DNA of 64,000 nucleotides from Paralithodes platypus (taxonomy: Eukaryota > Arthropoda > Malacostraca > Decapoda > Lithodidae): contig CM064480.1 of assembly GCA_032716605.1 (NCBI GenBank), positions 26,216,129 to 26,280,128 on the forward strand. The letters run 5' to 3'. The notes under the pieces were generated by a model. That model was not told the origin of the DNA, ran no database searches, and saw only the letters and a program-made list of their open reading frames with translations. A program made the position numbers and the translations under genes. Shown here piece by piece: positions 31,439 to 43,739 of the stretch (positions are counted from its first letter, which is position 1; each line of letters opens with the position of its first letter).

Positions 31439-32720
31439 TCAGGGCTTGCGGGGACCTTGCTTGAATGCTTGTGCCAAATTGAAAACAGTCTTCCAAACTG
31501 CTGGTGAAATCAAAGAAGGAATTAGAACTGGAGACAGAACTACTTGGCTTGCAATACGGTCAAGAAGTTTCTTCACTAAGAACATCCTCAGATCCTGCCT
31601 TGCTCGAACTGCCTCTAATAAGGCCGTCCGAATATCTCCTAAAGACTTGGATGGAAGTCTGGAGAAGCAAGCGCCGGGAAAGTTCAATGGCTTTCCTGAC
31701 TTCCGCGGCTTCTATTGCCTGAGAAGAGCGTAACAGAGACTTTGTTACTTGCTGGGAACCATATATTGCGAAAACAGTTTAAACGCTTTTCCTCTTAACC
31801 TAAACTCGCGGTCTAGGTAAGCTGGGGAAGGCGTGCTAAAGGGAGCTTATAATTCGCCCAAATTGATTATTTGGGGGGTGGCAGCCAAGCAGAGGGGACT
31901 CCGCCGGCACCAAAAACCGGAAGAGAGAACCAAGAATGGCGTTTTGGAGGGATTTGGTGGGAAGAATAAGTCATGGTTATAATAACTTGGAATGTCCTTA
32001 ATATGAACATCCAAAACATTTCCGTAACATTGCTACCCCTGACTCATCAGGCCCGTATAAAAGAGGCATAGCTCCTGTTTTTTGACTGGCGCCTTGTCTA
32101 AAGGAGGGGGAGATATGTCTGATATGACTCGCACAGTGGAAGTAGTGAGAGCTGCTGTGCCTGGCACATTGGAAATTGGGTCTGACACAAGCGGATGGTT
32201 AGGTATTTTAGCTAAAGCAAAGGATGTAGCCAGAGGTCGCACATTCGTCGACATCGCGGGATCTCCCGTATCAGAAGGAGTTTCCGGCGTAGGGCCAAAG
32301 AACCTATTAAGTGCATTCAATAGTAGTCCATCAATCTCTTTCGCCGGTACATACCTAGCCGATGACGAACTCCGTGGAGATTCGACAGTACCCTGAGAGT
32401 CGCCTAGAAGGTGACTGGACTCTTCAACCTCCATCTCTGCGACCAGAGATCGTTGTTCTTCATCCGTTAAGTCTGGCTTATCATGGGAAGATCCCGCCGA
32501 AGCCGGGACCTCCACATGTTGCCATGTTAAAACTGGGATAGAAGATGGTACATCGGCATCCCGTGGACGTCAGCACTAGTTGAGTCACAAAGGGATGTGT
32601 TCTGTCCTGCCAGGACTGTGAGTATCGCCATACACCTTGGCTGTGGCTGTCCCTCGCTTGCGAGCTCGGTATACTCTCTGAAAGAGAGCCCTGTAAAGGT
32701 TTATGATAATTAAAAGCTCC
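31439..32720 (-). pseudogene. DIRS-B gag-like protein
   Basis: As in DIRS-A: the acidic segment at 32515-32033, then the C-terminal segment at 31687-31439 (FSRLPSKSLGDIRTALLEAV). The TTAA site at 31998-32001 is unoccupied here. The frame is broken by a stop near 32033. Confidence 0.7.
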
Positions 32721-32929
32721 CATAGCTCATTAACACATTGAAAGCAGAGCTGGTGAGCAAAATCATAAAGTATACTAATTAATTTTATTTATATTTAATT
32801 GTATTAAAATAAATTACTATAAATAAACACAATATTATCATAATATAATCATAGAAAATATATATGGTTATTATTATTCAGTGATTAAATTATTTCATTA
32901 ACAAATAACAATAATATAGGGATACCTGA

Positions 32930-35900
32930 TCTTAACGGCGTTGAACATACAGCAATGAGAGGTTCAAGTGCCGACATGACAGAGACTGGGGGAAAACTAC
33001 CCCGCCCCCGGGAACTACCTGGTCACCTGGTGCAACACCGGTACTCCGCCCTGGAAAGAGAAATTTCCGGGGATTAATGCTCATAGGGTTACACCCCAAA
33101 AATGGTACAAAATATGTGCCACAAAACCGCCGGTCAACGAACCGTAGCACTCCACCACTACTTTTCGTTTTCCTTTAGTTTCATATTAAAGATTTCAGGA
33201 TATATTTACCTGTCCAGAATATTTAAGCATATCTTCTGAATCCTCATAAAGATGAAGCATATCTTTATTAAAGATGAAGTCTTTCAAGTATCCCTTTACA
33301 CTTGAAACACTAGTAAGATTCCGGCATCTTTTTATCCCATAAAAAGTCTAAGCCTATCCTAATCTCTAATCCGGCTTCTCCCAGAAGCTCTCATAGATCG
33401 CCGTCTTGAAGGCCGTGATACCCTATTGTATCAATCAATTGTTTGGCAAATTATCGCGAATTGCAAATCAGTTAATATAACCACCCGAAGGTACAACCGC
33501 CGGGTTTTATATGCAATGTCAAACCAATTGCCCCAGACCTTTTTTGTAAAAAGGTCGCCGGGAGGGAAAGACTAAACAAACAAACAACATTGTTTCAATT
33601 GTTTATTAAAGATTTCAGCATATCTTTTACCTGTTCAAAAGAATTAAGCATAACTTCTGAATCCTCATAAAGATGAAGCATATCTTTATTAAAGATGAAG
33701 TCTTTCAAGTATCCCTTTACACTTGAAACACTAGTAAGATTCAGGCATCTTTTTATCCCATAAAAAGTCTAAGCCTATCTTAATCTCTAATTCGGCTTCT
33801 CCCAGAAGCCCTCATAGATCGCCGTCTTGAAGGCCGTGATACCCTATTGTATCAATCAATTGTTTGGCAAATTATCGCGAATCGCAAATCCGTTAATATA
33901 ACCACCCGAAGGTACAACCGCCGGGTTTTATATGCAATGTCAAACCAATTATACCTGCCCCAGACCTCTTTGTAAAAAAGGTCGCCGGGAGGGAAAGACC
34001 AAACAAAATAACTGTGTGGAGCCCCCCTCGCCGGGAATAACACAGGAAGCCTGATCCCAGGCTCGACCACAGAAAACGCAGTTTTTGATGAGCCCTCAAG
34101 CGACCAAACTCGTCGGGGTAACTTACCTATTTTAGCCATCCTGACTAAAACTCGGTAAACAAAAAACGGTGTTCTCGGAGCAACGAGAAAAACGCCGGAA
34201 AGGTAACCCACACCAAACGAGACATTACAGGAGGGCGTAATGCATAAAGCAATGAATAACACAGGAAGCCTGATCCCAGGCTCGACCACAGAAAACGCAG
34301 TTTCTGATGAGCCCTCAAGCGACCAAACTCGTCGGGGTAACTTACCTATTTTAGCCATCCTGACTAAAACTCGGTAAACAAAAACGGTGTTCTCGGAGCA
34401 ACGAAAAAAACGCCGGAAAACGCCCACCAAACGAGACATTTTAACACATTTTATACAAAGGGTGTGCGCAAAAATAGGGATACCTGAACAGGAGGGCGTA
34501 ATGCATAAAGCAAAAACCGGGGCAAAGGTAGCCATGACAGAGACTGGTGGGAAACTTACTCCAGGTTCTGCATAGACCCGCCGGGACCCAGCTCTGGAAA
34601 AAATAAAATTTCCAGGAATTAATGCTCATAAGGTTAACCCAATCATGTTCGCACACAAGTGTTAAATAACCCGCCGGGTAACGAGACGTAATACTCAACG
34701 ACCACAGCTCGCTACGCGGTGGGGTAAAAGATTTCAGAATATCTTAATTTGTCCAAAAGATTTATGAATACCCTCTGACATAATATATAAAGACCAGCAT
34801 GGCGTTTATAAGTGATTAAGTCTTTCCGGTGGTGTTTGTTTCAAGATTAAATTTTGGAAAAAAAAACCCTAAAAAAGACGCCGGCCCCCGAATTATCTCG
34901 TAGATCAAAAACTGGGAAGCCTGACAAATATACGAGATCTAACTTCTGCCGAAGTATCTTTTTAGATCGCCGTATGTTGAAGGCGGCGATACAAAACGTA
35001 TCCCTCAATTGTCTGGTTAACTAACTGAATTGTAAATTCGTTATTCCCATCCGTCCAAGGAGCACCCGCCGGGTGTGAATAATAGTTTAAAAAACGTTAA
35101 CCCCAATTGTGCCCTAAAGCGCCGTATGTTGAAGGAGGCGATACACAATGCATCCCTCAATTGTCTGGTTAACTAAACTGAATTTTGCAAATTCGGTCAT
35201 CCCACCCTTCCAGGTTGCACCCACCGGGTGATTTAAAGTTTAAAAGTTAACCCCAATTGTTCCTATCCCCACTTCTTTGTAACAGATCGCCGGGGAGGAA
35301 ATACAACTACAGCATAGTTTTATATTGGCTTTGCAAAACCGAAAAAACTACAAACAACACGTGTCCGTATGAACACTGTTAGATGGGTACAGCCAACCCG
35401 CCGGAAATCAGAAGGAGCCTGAAACAGGCACCCCAGAGACGCAGTCCTGGGGAGCCACAGACACCCACTCGCCGGGGAAACAAGCCTGTTTTAAACCACG
35501 CGTGGCCAAAACTTGGCAACCAGCCGGGGTTATCAAGGTGAAACCGAGAAAAACCCGCCGGAAATAACCCACCCCGTCCAGATACCATCTGAACGCAACA
35601 CCGGACCGAGGCGTAGCTAAAACACAACTAACGCCGGGCCCAACATAGTCCGTGGAATTAGCCAATACACAACTAACCTAGGACACATAAATAGTCCGTG
35701 GAATTAGCCAATACACAACTAAACCAGGACACACATGACACAGTAGTACATATTTAGAAAATAAATCAATAACACTTGTATATGTGGTAAAGCTACGAGA
35801 GGCTGGCTAGGCCTAGGCAGACGGATAACAGTAACATGTCGGAATATAAACAAAAAGCACTGAATTATATCACAACAGGAACCACCGCCAACACACCACT

Positions 35901-36317
35901 GTAGCAAACACTTCCGGCAAAGGGAAGAACTGACTCGGGACCCAGAAAAAACTTCACTAAGTGAAGAAAAATACGCTGGGAACGACAGCAAAAATACGCT
36001 ACCTCATCAGAAAGATAAAAGGAAGCAATAACGTGTAATGAAAGCCGCCTGCATCACAAAGCTAGCTAACTGTGAAAAAGTTCACCTGTCCACAACAGGA
36101 CCACGAGGGTACATCCGAAATAGATGCCCCAAACACACGACCCAAAATACACTGCACTGCGGGCAACTAGCCCAGGACACTCCTGCTACGCATATCCTAA
36201 CCTTACTCGATACATCCCGGAGTAAACAAATGAGAAAAAACTCACTAGGGACGCAACAAATGCGGAACCCGCGGAGCGTGGGGAGACACGTCCGGGCAGG
36301 CTGAGCGCAGAGCAGAG
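32930..36317 (-). other. DIRS-B 5' region with hairpin arrays and duplicated gag N-terminal units
   Basis: Hairpin arrays lie at about 33180-33435 and 33600-33850, and the gag N-terminal duplication at about 34030-34440. The frame 34535-33852 starts with FALCITPSCSGIPIFAHTLC and reads through both duplicated units (two LVRMAKIGKLPRRVWSLEGS repeats), which makes it 227 codons; the repeat structure explains its length. 34700-36317 is repeat-rich without a supported gene. Confidence 0.6.
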
Positions 36318-36628
36318 AAGGAAGAATGACGCCTGCAGTAGCGTCTGGTCAAAAGATCCACACAAGTACATCCACGATATGATGGAAAGCTTATTGAATA
36401 GTTATTCTTATTTTCTTTTTGTTTTTATTTTTTACGAAGTTTTTTCGTAGTGAGAACCCAATTCATTATGACTGAAGCCATGAGTGAGGTCGCGTGCGCT
36501 CATGATGAAGGCTCCTCAGTTTTTTAAATGCTCTGCGCGGTAGATTCAAACTACGGCGGATGAGTGTTTGAAGAGGGTGCCTTATGTAATAGGCATGTTC
36601 GTCAATGATGGAGGGGCCACTAATAAAT
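36318..36628. repeat. DIRS-B inverted terminal repeat, right arm
   Basis: The arm is the inverted partner of the left arm, ending GGAGGGGCCACTAATAAAT. In element orientation it is the 5' end. Confidence 0.92.
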
Positions 36629-36913
36629 ATATTATTTGTACTACATCTATATTTTATTCCACATTAGATAAAAATCTAATGAAATTCAGGTAATTCTTCA
36701 TATCTGAGAACATTGTCATAAAGTGGCTATTACATTAGGAACTAGAGACAAATCTCACTAAAACTGCTAAAAACGTGAACGGTAGATATACACTGTGAAG
36801 GTGAAGGAGTTTAAATGAGCTATAGCTGAATATTTATTATAATTGTGCTTTCTGCAATAAATTAAAAACATCACCAATTTGATAACAAGGCCGGCAAACG
36901 ATTTGTGCCACCC

Positions 36914-36916
<3 letters not shown>
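36629..36916. other. Unannotated A/T-rich sequence right of DIRS-B
   Basis: No coding frame or repeat is recognised between the DIRS-B end and the (CT)n tract. Confidence 0.4.
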
Positions 36917-36969
<53 letters not shown>

Positions 36970-36982
36970 TTCTCTCTCTCTC
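36917..36982. repeat. (CT)n microsatellite
   Basis: A CT repeat with a few TTT interruptions, ending CACACAC. Confidence 0.97.
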
Positions 36983-36995
36983 ACACACTCCATTC

Positions 36996-37410
36996 TGGGG
37001 AAACGGTTCCAAGATGCAAGGTTGAGGGACCTTTGTGTAGAGTCTGGTGTTATTGCTGAAGGGTACAACAAAGCTGTCAGGCTGCACAAACTTGTCTACG
37101 GAGCATTGATGAGGCTTGCCTGGAAAGGCTTTCTTTTGTGGCTAAAGGACAAACATCCAACTGAGGTTCACCACCTGGAAGAAACCCTGAGGAACATTGC
37201 CATGATGAGTTCCGTCCAGCATCACTCGCACAGCTTCTTGAGAATGACTCATTTGCCCTCAGCTTTCAGCTTTTTGGATGTCCTACCTTGATATGACAAA
37301 GATCTTGTTGGGATTGATTTGTGCATCTAGAGAAGGCAACTGGATGTTACATCTTGCATGCATCTGAGACATGATCCCTTGGTGTTTTGCCTATGACAAG
37401 CTAAACTATG
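36996..37410 (+). pseudogene. Conserved but unnamed protein fragment (possibly from a mobile element)
   Basis: The first frame reads RFQDARLRDLCVESGVIAEG, YNKAVRLHKLVYGALMRLAW and HLEETLRNIAMM. After a frame change the text continues FWMSYLDM, then LLGLICASREGNWMLHLA and MIPWCFAYDKLNYD. The composition and conserved Trp/Cys pattern look like a real protein decayed by one or two frameshifts and a stop. I recall similar uncharacterised sequences (ILLGLIRASREG.W..HL..I..M.PWCFAYD) in many aquatic invertebrates and fish, but cannot assign a family or function. It sits directly upstream of a non-LTR ORF1 fragment. Confidence 0.5.
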
Positions 37411-37740
37411 ACTGCTACCTGTAGTTTTGCCCACCCACAAATTTGCAACATACTGATAAATGATGGAAAATGCAGATTTGGTGAAATATGCAGATACCAT
37501 CACCCATCCATCTGCAAGTCGTCACTTGAAAGCAAGACCTGCTATGATACTAACTGCCACAATTTTCATATTAGAGGTACATGGAGGTATGCAAGAAACA
37601 TCATAAATGGTACTGGTAACCCAAAAAACTATTTAGTAGTAGTCTCTACGTTATCCAACGTAAGGCTTATCAGTTCAGCCGCTGGTACAGCAGGCCGATT
37701 TATCAGTACTACATGTGCAGTCCAATATCTTCTAGAGTAG
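37411..37740 (+). pseudogene. Non-LTR ORF1 fragment with CCCH-type zinc fingers
   Basis: CSFAHPQICNILINDGKCRF, then CRYHHPSICKSSLESKTCYD and CHNFHIRGTWRY show repeated C-x-x-x-H-P...C...G-x-C-x-x-G...C-x-x-x-H-P patterns typical of ORF1 proteins of CR1-related elements in arthropods, where they bind element RNA. Conservation ends near 37585; the rest of the frame to 37740 is not recognisable. Confidence 0.7.
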
Positions 37741-38760
37741 CACCTGAAATCTCTACTAGGTACGTTGTACACACTTCGAGATTACTTATTGAGAATAGAA
37801 AAGGAAAAAGGTAGGGTAGAAAAATTAGAATAGTTGCCCACTCAACCTAGCTTCCCTCTGGACGTATGCGCGAACTCTATATACCTGCCTTCAGCCAGGT
37901 AACTTCATCAGTCTATGCACACCCAAGGTCCGAACTACCGTGATTTTGTGTTGCTCTTGTGTATTGTTTTTTCCACCCCCTTCGCTTCTTTAGGTGAGTT
38001 GTGAGCCTTCTCAGGGCTTTTGAGGTTTTAGAAGGATGATTCTGTGATGTAGACATGCTTTTATGGGCAAAATCTGGGTGTTTGGAGGGTGTTTAGAGAA
38101 CTGGAGACTTTGTTTACATGTTGGGAGGGGGGGGGTCACCCGACAATTGCTTAGCGATTGTCGGGGGACTAGGCCTAGCCTCACTTTTTCTATTTTGTGG
38201 GTTACTTTTCACTTTTTTTTATGTAACGTAACTTTTTGTGGATTATAGGCAGTTTTTGCATTGTTCGCCAGGTTTAATGCTTCATTTAGGGTATTTTTGC
38301 ACTGCCTTTTATGTTGTTTTTCGGTGAATAAGGTGCGTTTTTGGCATTTCGAAGTATTCTGGAGTTGGACTTGACTTATTGTGGGTATGGGGCACATGTC
38401 TTTTTTCTCTTACACCTGCTGCTTTATTGGGCCACTACCCATTATAGCAAACTCCCCTAGTCTTACACGACATGTGGAAAGCTTGTCCACCTCTTGTATG
38501 CTTCGTCATGCTTACGCTTTTGCCTACTCCTTGAGGTCGCCCTGATCCCACCGATTCGGCGACACGGGTGTCTGGCAACAGTGTCAAACGCTGGCATAGC
38601 CTAGCTTTTTCGATTTCAGGGTTTTTTCGTTTCACTGTTAACATAATTATTTTTGGTGTTTTGGGCAGTGTTTTTTTTAGCTTTGATGCATAGGTTGTTT
38701 TCAATTATGGTTTGGACACTGCCTTTAGTGTTTTTTCATCTTTTTGATAACCTTTATGTA
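37741..38760. repeat. Unrecognised region with a diverged internal duplication
   Basis: 38170-38330 (TAGCCTCACTTTTTCTATTTT...GGGTTAC...GCAGTTTTTGCATTG...TGCACTGCCTTTTATGTTGTTTTTC) is echoed at 38595-38740 (TAGCCTAGCTTTTTCGATTTC...GGGCAGTG...ACACTGCCTTTAGTG). The spacing is about 425 bases. No gene is seen. It may be the 5' region of DIRS-3, which lies downstream on the same strand. Confidence 0.5.
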
Positions 38761-39090
38761 CAGTAAACTCCCTTTTATCCAAAATTCGAATATACAAAAA
38801 TGCCAGTTAACAAAACGTTTTACTATCCATATTTGTCACTAGTTTTCACTTATTTAAGCCTCTGGGTGCTTATTTGCATCAATCTAACCTCTCTGAAGTA
38901 GACATAGCTTGAATTAGATGATAATTTGAAGTTAAGACAGCATAGAAATGGTTTGAAATGCATTGAAAACAGTGTATTTGGCCATTTGTATTCATATTTA
39001 GCTATATAGAGAGGGACTCGTTCATCCGTGAAAATCGCTTATCCAAAATTTCAAAAGACTCATGATTTTTGGATAGAAGGGAGTTTACTG
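38761..39090. mobile_element. Tc/mariner-pogo-like MITE, 330 bp
   Basis: Inverted termini CAGTAAACTCCCTTTTATCC and GGATAGAAGGGAGTTTACTG are flanked by TA at 38759-38760 and 39091-39092. The A/T-rich interior lacks a transposase frame. A TA target with CAGT ends fits the Tc/mariner superfamily. Confidence 0.93.
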
Positions 39091-39092
39091 TA

Positions 39093-40098
39093 CCTATGCT
39101 GGATCGCTAGTCTACCTAGTGCCTGCTGCTTGTGGTGGCCAACTCCCCACTTCAAGCACACCTACTAGTCTTACACCGGCTAGTCTAGGTTTGTTGCTCT
39201 AGTTAGTTGGCTTACATGTTCCTTAGGTCCATCCACTCCCTTAACTCCGGGGGTGGTTCGGTCCTAGGCTTACGTGTCCGAAATCCCTTGAACTAGTGGT
39301 CCCCGCTCTACCGGCGGGCGGACCTGTATGTACCCTTCCGCTCCACTCGCGGTTGTACCCCTGTGACCCGTATATAAACGCGGCCCCGCTCTTATACAGA
39401 CGGTGGTCGTGCTTATTTCTCACACTTGCCCCGCCTATCCACCCCTGGGTGCGGCTCCTGTATTGCTCACACTTCATTTTTTCTTATAGCCTGCTCATCG
39501 GACCGCTCCCCCCGCGCTCCGCAGGTGTACGGTTCCGCCTCCTGGGCGGTAGTGTCCGTTCCTGCTTTTAGGCGGTCCAGTCCGCGCTTACGGCGGGAAC
39601 GTCTAAGCCTCCTGCTACGGTTCCTACCTTCTGCCACCACCTTCCAACCTTCTACTGGGTAGTCAGGTACTTGCTTAGGCACTTTTTGGTAGTGGGGTGT
39701 TCATCCTTTCTAGGGAAGGGTGCCATGTTCACTAGGGCTGCACCCCACTCTGGGGTGGGCGCCAGCTCTAGTGCTCACGGTTTTGTGTGGGGGGTTCCTG
39801 CTCCTTCCTGTACCATGACCATATTTGCTATACTGCACAATGCTTGTCATTTCTGCTATATTCGTCCTTCCTGTACCATGACCATATTTGCTTACCATGA
39901 TCATATTTGCTATACTGCACAATAATTGTCGTGTCTGCTATATACATCCGTGAGTTATATGCTATGCTGCTATATTTCTCTCACCACTGTTTTCACTTCC
40001 ACTAGTTCTAACAGTCACCTTTTTTCCAACACTCACGTTGCCACCCAGCCGCTGTTTATAATTATAATAATAATTATAATAATAATATTTGTTCCTAA
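39093..40098. other. GC-rich then tandem-repeat region, no supported gene
   Basis: Frames in 39240-39700 are composition-driven and have no recognised domain. At 39815-39925 CCTGTACCATGACCATATTTGC and TATACTGCACAATG-type units recur three times. (ATA)-rich repeat occurs at 40060-40090. It may be the 5' non-coding part of DIRS-3. Confidence 0.45.
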
Positions 40099-40575
40099 CC
40101 CCTCTGGACCGGTCTCGCCTTGTAAAGGACAGCCTTGAAACCCGGGGGATCTGGCCGAAAAACGTTGTAATAGGCTAGCCCTATCTGTGTTATTTTAACT
40201 GCTAGAGAATTCACACACATCTTAAAACATAGCCCTGTTTTGTATCTGTAGACTGGCGTTGAGCAGAGCTCTCTAGGTCAACTGGTTCAGTTGTGATGAT
40301 GATTTCCGTGGAGAGAGTTTTGACGCGATGTTAGCAATATCGGACATTTATAGACACTAATTTTGTCTTGGCAGACAACATCAACAAACCTCCGACTTCT
40401 CCTTCTTGATTTTGAAGGTGCGCGTCGCTCCGACTGGCTTGGTTTACATACGGTTCGACGCACGGCTTTCAAACCACGCTTAATAGGCTTTCAAGCTAAT
40501 GGATTTCAGAAGCCCATCCGGGCTCCACGGCTTTGTTTGTTATGGGCTGCTGGAAGCCCAACCGGGTACTGAGGG
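40099..40575. mobile_element. TTAA-type MITE (478-bp family, copy 3)
   Basis: The left end is CCCCTCTGGACCGG after CTAA (a mutated TTAA); the right end is CCGGGTACTGAGGG before TTAA at 40576-40579. Length is 477 bases. It shares GGTCAACTGGTTCAGTTGTGATGA and GGCCGAAAAACGT with the other copies. Confidence 0.88.
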
Positions 40576-40829
40576 TTAAAGCTAGCGCATGCTAAACCAG
40601 CTAAGGATAGCCCAATAAGGCCGATTAGGCGTATTTCCATTGGGGTCCTGTACTACTACCCCATCCCCTTGCTCATGAGGGACGGTAACGACTCGGTGCT
40701 TGTAAAGAACCATTTAATGCGCCGAGCGTGGGCGCGTTCCTGGGACCTTCTGGGTGAAAGTCCAAGATGCTAGTCACTACACCAGAGAGCCGCCCCACCT
40801 GTCCTCGGGATGCAGGGACATGGGGGTTG

Positions 40830-42515
40830 TTGCCTCCACGCGGCATGTTATACGACTAATGTATACGGACCTCGCCGTTGTGGGGGTTGCCTCAATGCCT
40901 TGCTGGATTTTGAGCACCGGCCTGGTTCTGTGGGGGCGTCAGTGGCTACAGGGAGGAAAAAGCGTCGCCGCTCCCGCTCTACTTCTCCTTCTCGCCGGTA
41001 CCATTCAGCGTACCCTGCTCTGGGGATCCAATCTCCCTGGAGGGCCGCAGAATCAACAACTTTCAGGGCCATGAAGAGGTCTGCCCAAATGGCTCCAGTG
41101 GAGCCTCCTCCTTGCCGTGCAATTGCCTAGCTAAGGCAAGAAATGTCCCATGCAGGTCTCCATGGCCTCCTTGAGGGCAGGCATACTAGAGGATGTCAAG
41201 GCAGCTATGGTCGAGCTGCGGGCCCAGGAGGGGGCTCCTACCCTTTTCCTCCTCCGGCGCCTGTGGTGGCTCCCTTGCCACCTCTGACGGCTCATCTCTC
41301 CGTCTGGCCTGATGTCCCCGCTGATACTCCCGTCGCCAGCCCCTACTCCGCCACCTACTTTCATCCTGCTGAAGTGGGCCTGGATTTGGTTTCCCAGCCC
41401 CTCTCGGTCCCCGCCCTCTCCTAGTTCTGCATCCCCAAGAAGAAGCTCCCATCACTTTATTGGGTGTCTGCGGCTTGGGGGACGGTCACGGCTGTCCTTC
41501 AGGAGAGGGCGGTTGTTCTTCCATATAGTGAGTGGGCGGTTCCAGAAGGCTGGACTGTGCAGGTCAACGCTAAGCCCGCCTTCCAGGCCGTTCATGAGGA
41601 GGTCCTGGTTCCTGAGGTGGACGTGAGGGTGTGTCTGAGCCGGCAGGATATGCGTTTTTTTTACCTACCGGCCCTTGGTTGCATCCTTCGCCGTCACGAA
41701 GTCTTGGGAAGACTATTCCCGCACTGACATCCATGCGGACAACAATAACCTGGCGGAAATCTCAGGGTTTAACCGCCTGCACAATGACTCAATGAGCGTG
41801 ACAAGGATGGGGTCCTTATGCTGCAGCTGCCTCGTTTGGGTGCAGGCCCCTGGGAGGAGTGGTTGAGGGCTGTGTAGTTTGGCTGGAAATCTTTGGAGGG
41901 GTCATCCACCATCCCCCCTCCGGAGTCCACATTCGTGTATGGGCTAGTTTTGGGGTCTTCTGGCTTTCTTGCATGGGCATGGATAAACGCACCGACGGTC
42001 TCCCTTGCCCCTTCTTCACGGCCCCGGACACGCCTGCAATTTACCGAGACTTCCGGCTCCGCCTACACTTGCGCCGTCACCTCTCCACCCTCCTCAACCG
42101 ACTGGAGTTGGCCATGGTGATGCTGTGCCGGATTGACGCTATGCCGCTAGGGGACCACCGGCAGGCCTTCGAGCATGCGCGGCGGTTTTGCCTCCAACTG
42201 GCCCTCAATGGCGCCGTAGACGTCTGCCACTCCCTCTACGAGGCCACCCGTTGCAGGCAAGCCCTCTGGGTTGCCTTCTGCACGAATGCACCCTCCGATG
42301 TCAAGACCCATCTCCTGTTGTCACCAGCCTTATTTACAGAGGAGGCTTGGAGGGTGGCTTACTTGCAGGAGGCGGGGGACTCTTATGTCTCCCAAAGGAA
42401 GGACACGGCAAAGCCCACGTCGTCCTCTACCACCCGCAGTTGCGGGGGCCGGGCTGGTCAGGACCAGGGTCGTAAGTCTTTCGATTCTGGGAGAAGCAAA
42501 GGCCGCGGGGGATAA
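40830..42515 (+). pseudogene. DIRS-3 gag-like protein
   Basis: Fragments in changing frames: GRKKRRRSRSTSPSRRYHSA (basic, near 40950), a proline-rich stretch to 41430, PGWTVQVNAKPA-like text near 41550, and a 218-codon frame (41859-42515) with RDFRLRLHLRRHLSTLLNRL, ARRFCLQLALNGAVDVCHSL and a final basic, serine-rich tail (GRAGQDQGRKSFDSGRSKGR). The helical C-terminal region followed by a basic tail suits a nucleic-acid-binding gag. Overlapping frames indicate several frameshifts. Confidence 0.7.
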
Positions 42516-42529
42516 GGATCCATGTCCTC

Positions 42530-43575
42530 CCGTGCCTACAGGTCCCGGGACTACCGTCCCGGTCAAGAGGGTGCACTGCAGTGGCAGTGTCCGGGGTCTT
42601 CCTCTTTGTGAGCTGCGCCCCGGCAGGTGGAGGACAGGCCGGCACGTGAGTCCCGTCCACCGTTTCGGGGGGGCGGATGTGGTGGCCAGTTCCACCACGC
42701 TCAGTCCAGGTGGGACTCCACGCCAATGATTGTGTAGTTCCTCCTGGGCAGTCCCCTCTCCCTCCTCGAGTCGGTGATGGGCATCACTCTAGGCGCCCGC
42801 ACCAGCTTCTCCCGCCCACTCTACTGACGCTGACCCCTTTGGTCGTAGGCTCGTCGAGTGGTGAAGGGGGGTCTGTCCTGGAGGCGGAGGTCCAGGCCTC
42901 CTCTCAGGCGCCCTCCCCAACATTGACCAGTGTCTCCTGGAGTGGCCGTAGTGCTACGGTCCATGCACGTGGGGGGGTGTAATCACCGAAGTACAGTACC
43001 TTCACACCTCAGGGTCTTTTTGTCTCTTGTTTTCCTGGTACCCTAGAAGGGCTACGATGCGATGCGGCCGGTGGTTGATCTGTCGGTACTCAACCAGCAG
43101 TAACCCATTTCAGATTGTTGACAGTCAATCAGGTGAGACTGGCACTCTGACCCATGTCGTAGGTGGTGACCCAGGACCTAAAGGCTGCATTATTGGCATG
43201 TATCAATGGCTCCTCAGTTCCGGGGTTACCTAGCTCTCCAGTCAGGTCAACAGGTGTTCGCGTTGAACAGACTACCATGCGGTCTCCATGTCGCACTGCA
43301 GGTCTTTCCGAAACTTGTACAACGGGCTCTGGATCCTCTGCTTCAGCAGGGGATTCGGATCCTGTTTTACTTGGATGATTGGCTCATCGCCGCAGACTCT
43401 TCGTCACAATGTGTACAGGACACGCTGACAGTAGTCAAACACGTCACAAACCTAGGGTTCAGACTAAACATACCCTGGTCGTGCCTCACACCGTCGCTAG
43501 AAGTAGCGTGGGTGGGCTTGCACTGGGACCTCGAGAACAATCTTGTCACCCAGAGCCTGGTGAACGCGGCGTAAC
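42530..43575 (+). pseudogene. DIRS-3 reverse transcriptase
   Basis: Coding text around 43005-43090 gives a FLSLVFLVP then KGYDAMRPVVDLSVLNQQ pattern (with stops), the RPVIDLSxLN block of DIRS RT. The frame 43206-43574 continues AQFRGYLAL-like, then QVFALNRLPCGLHVALQVF (the FxxLPFGL region), LQQGIRILFYLDDWLIAADS with an intact YLDD catalytic box, GFRLNIPWS and WVGLHWDLENN. Stops and frame changes lie upstream of 43206. This is the only RT in the window with both the upstream motifs and the intact YLDDWL. Confidence 0.87.
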
Positions 43576-43739
43576 TTCGACAGCAGCTTTTTGCCGTGTT
43601 GCACTCTGTCTCGTTCGCGAGTCGAATCTGGGAATCCCTGGTGGGATCTTTAAATTGGGTATCTTTGAATGTGCCTTTAGGCCGGCTCAGGCTCAAGGTT
43701 CTAATTTAACTGGGCGACAGACACTTCCCTCTATCGCCC

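Larger units (their letters stand above)
28067..36628 (-). mobile_element. DIRS-B: DIRS-like element, about 8.6 kb
   Basis: Same family and layout as DIRS-A: terminal repeat (36628-36318), 5' region (36317-32930), gag (32720-31439), RT/RNase H (31407-30219), recombinase (30300-29288), complementary region (28596-28488), terminal repeat (28415-28067). It lacks the TTAA element and the CR1 fragment present in A and keeps the full complementary region. It has its own changes, including a loss of about 74 bases near 34007 relative to A and added duplications at about 35170-35250 and 35645-35700. Flanks differ from those of A, indicating a separate insertion. Confidence 0.93.

Noticed and set aside
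39240..39700. Overlapping open frames in both strands in a GC-rich stretch
   Set aside because: No domain, no start context and no conservation with other copies; the frames result from base composition.
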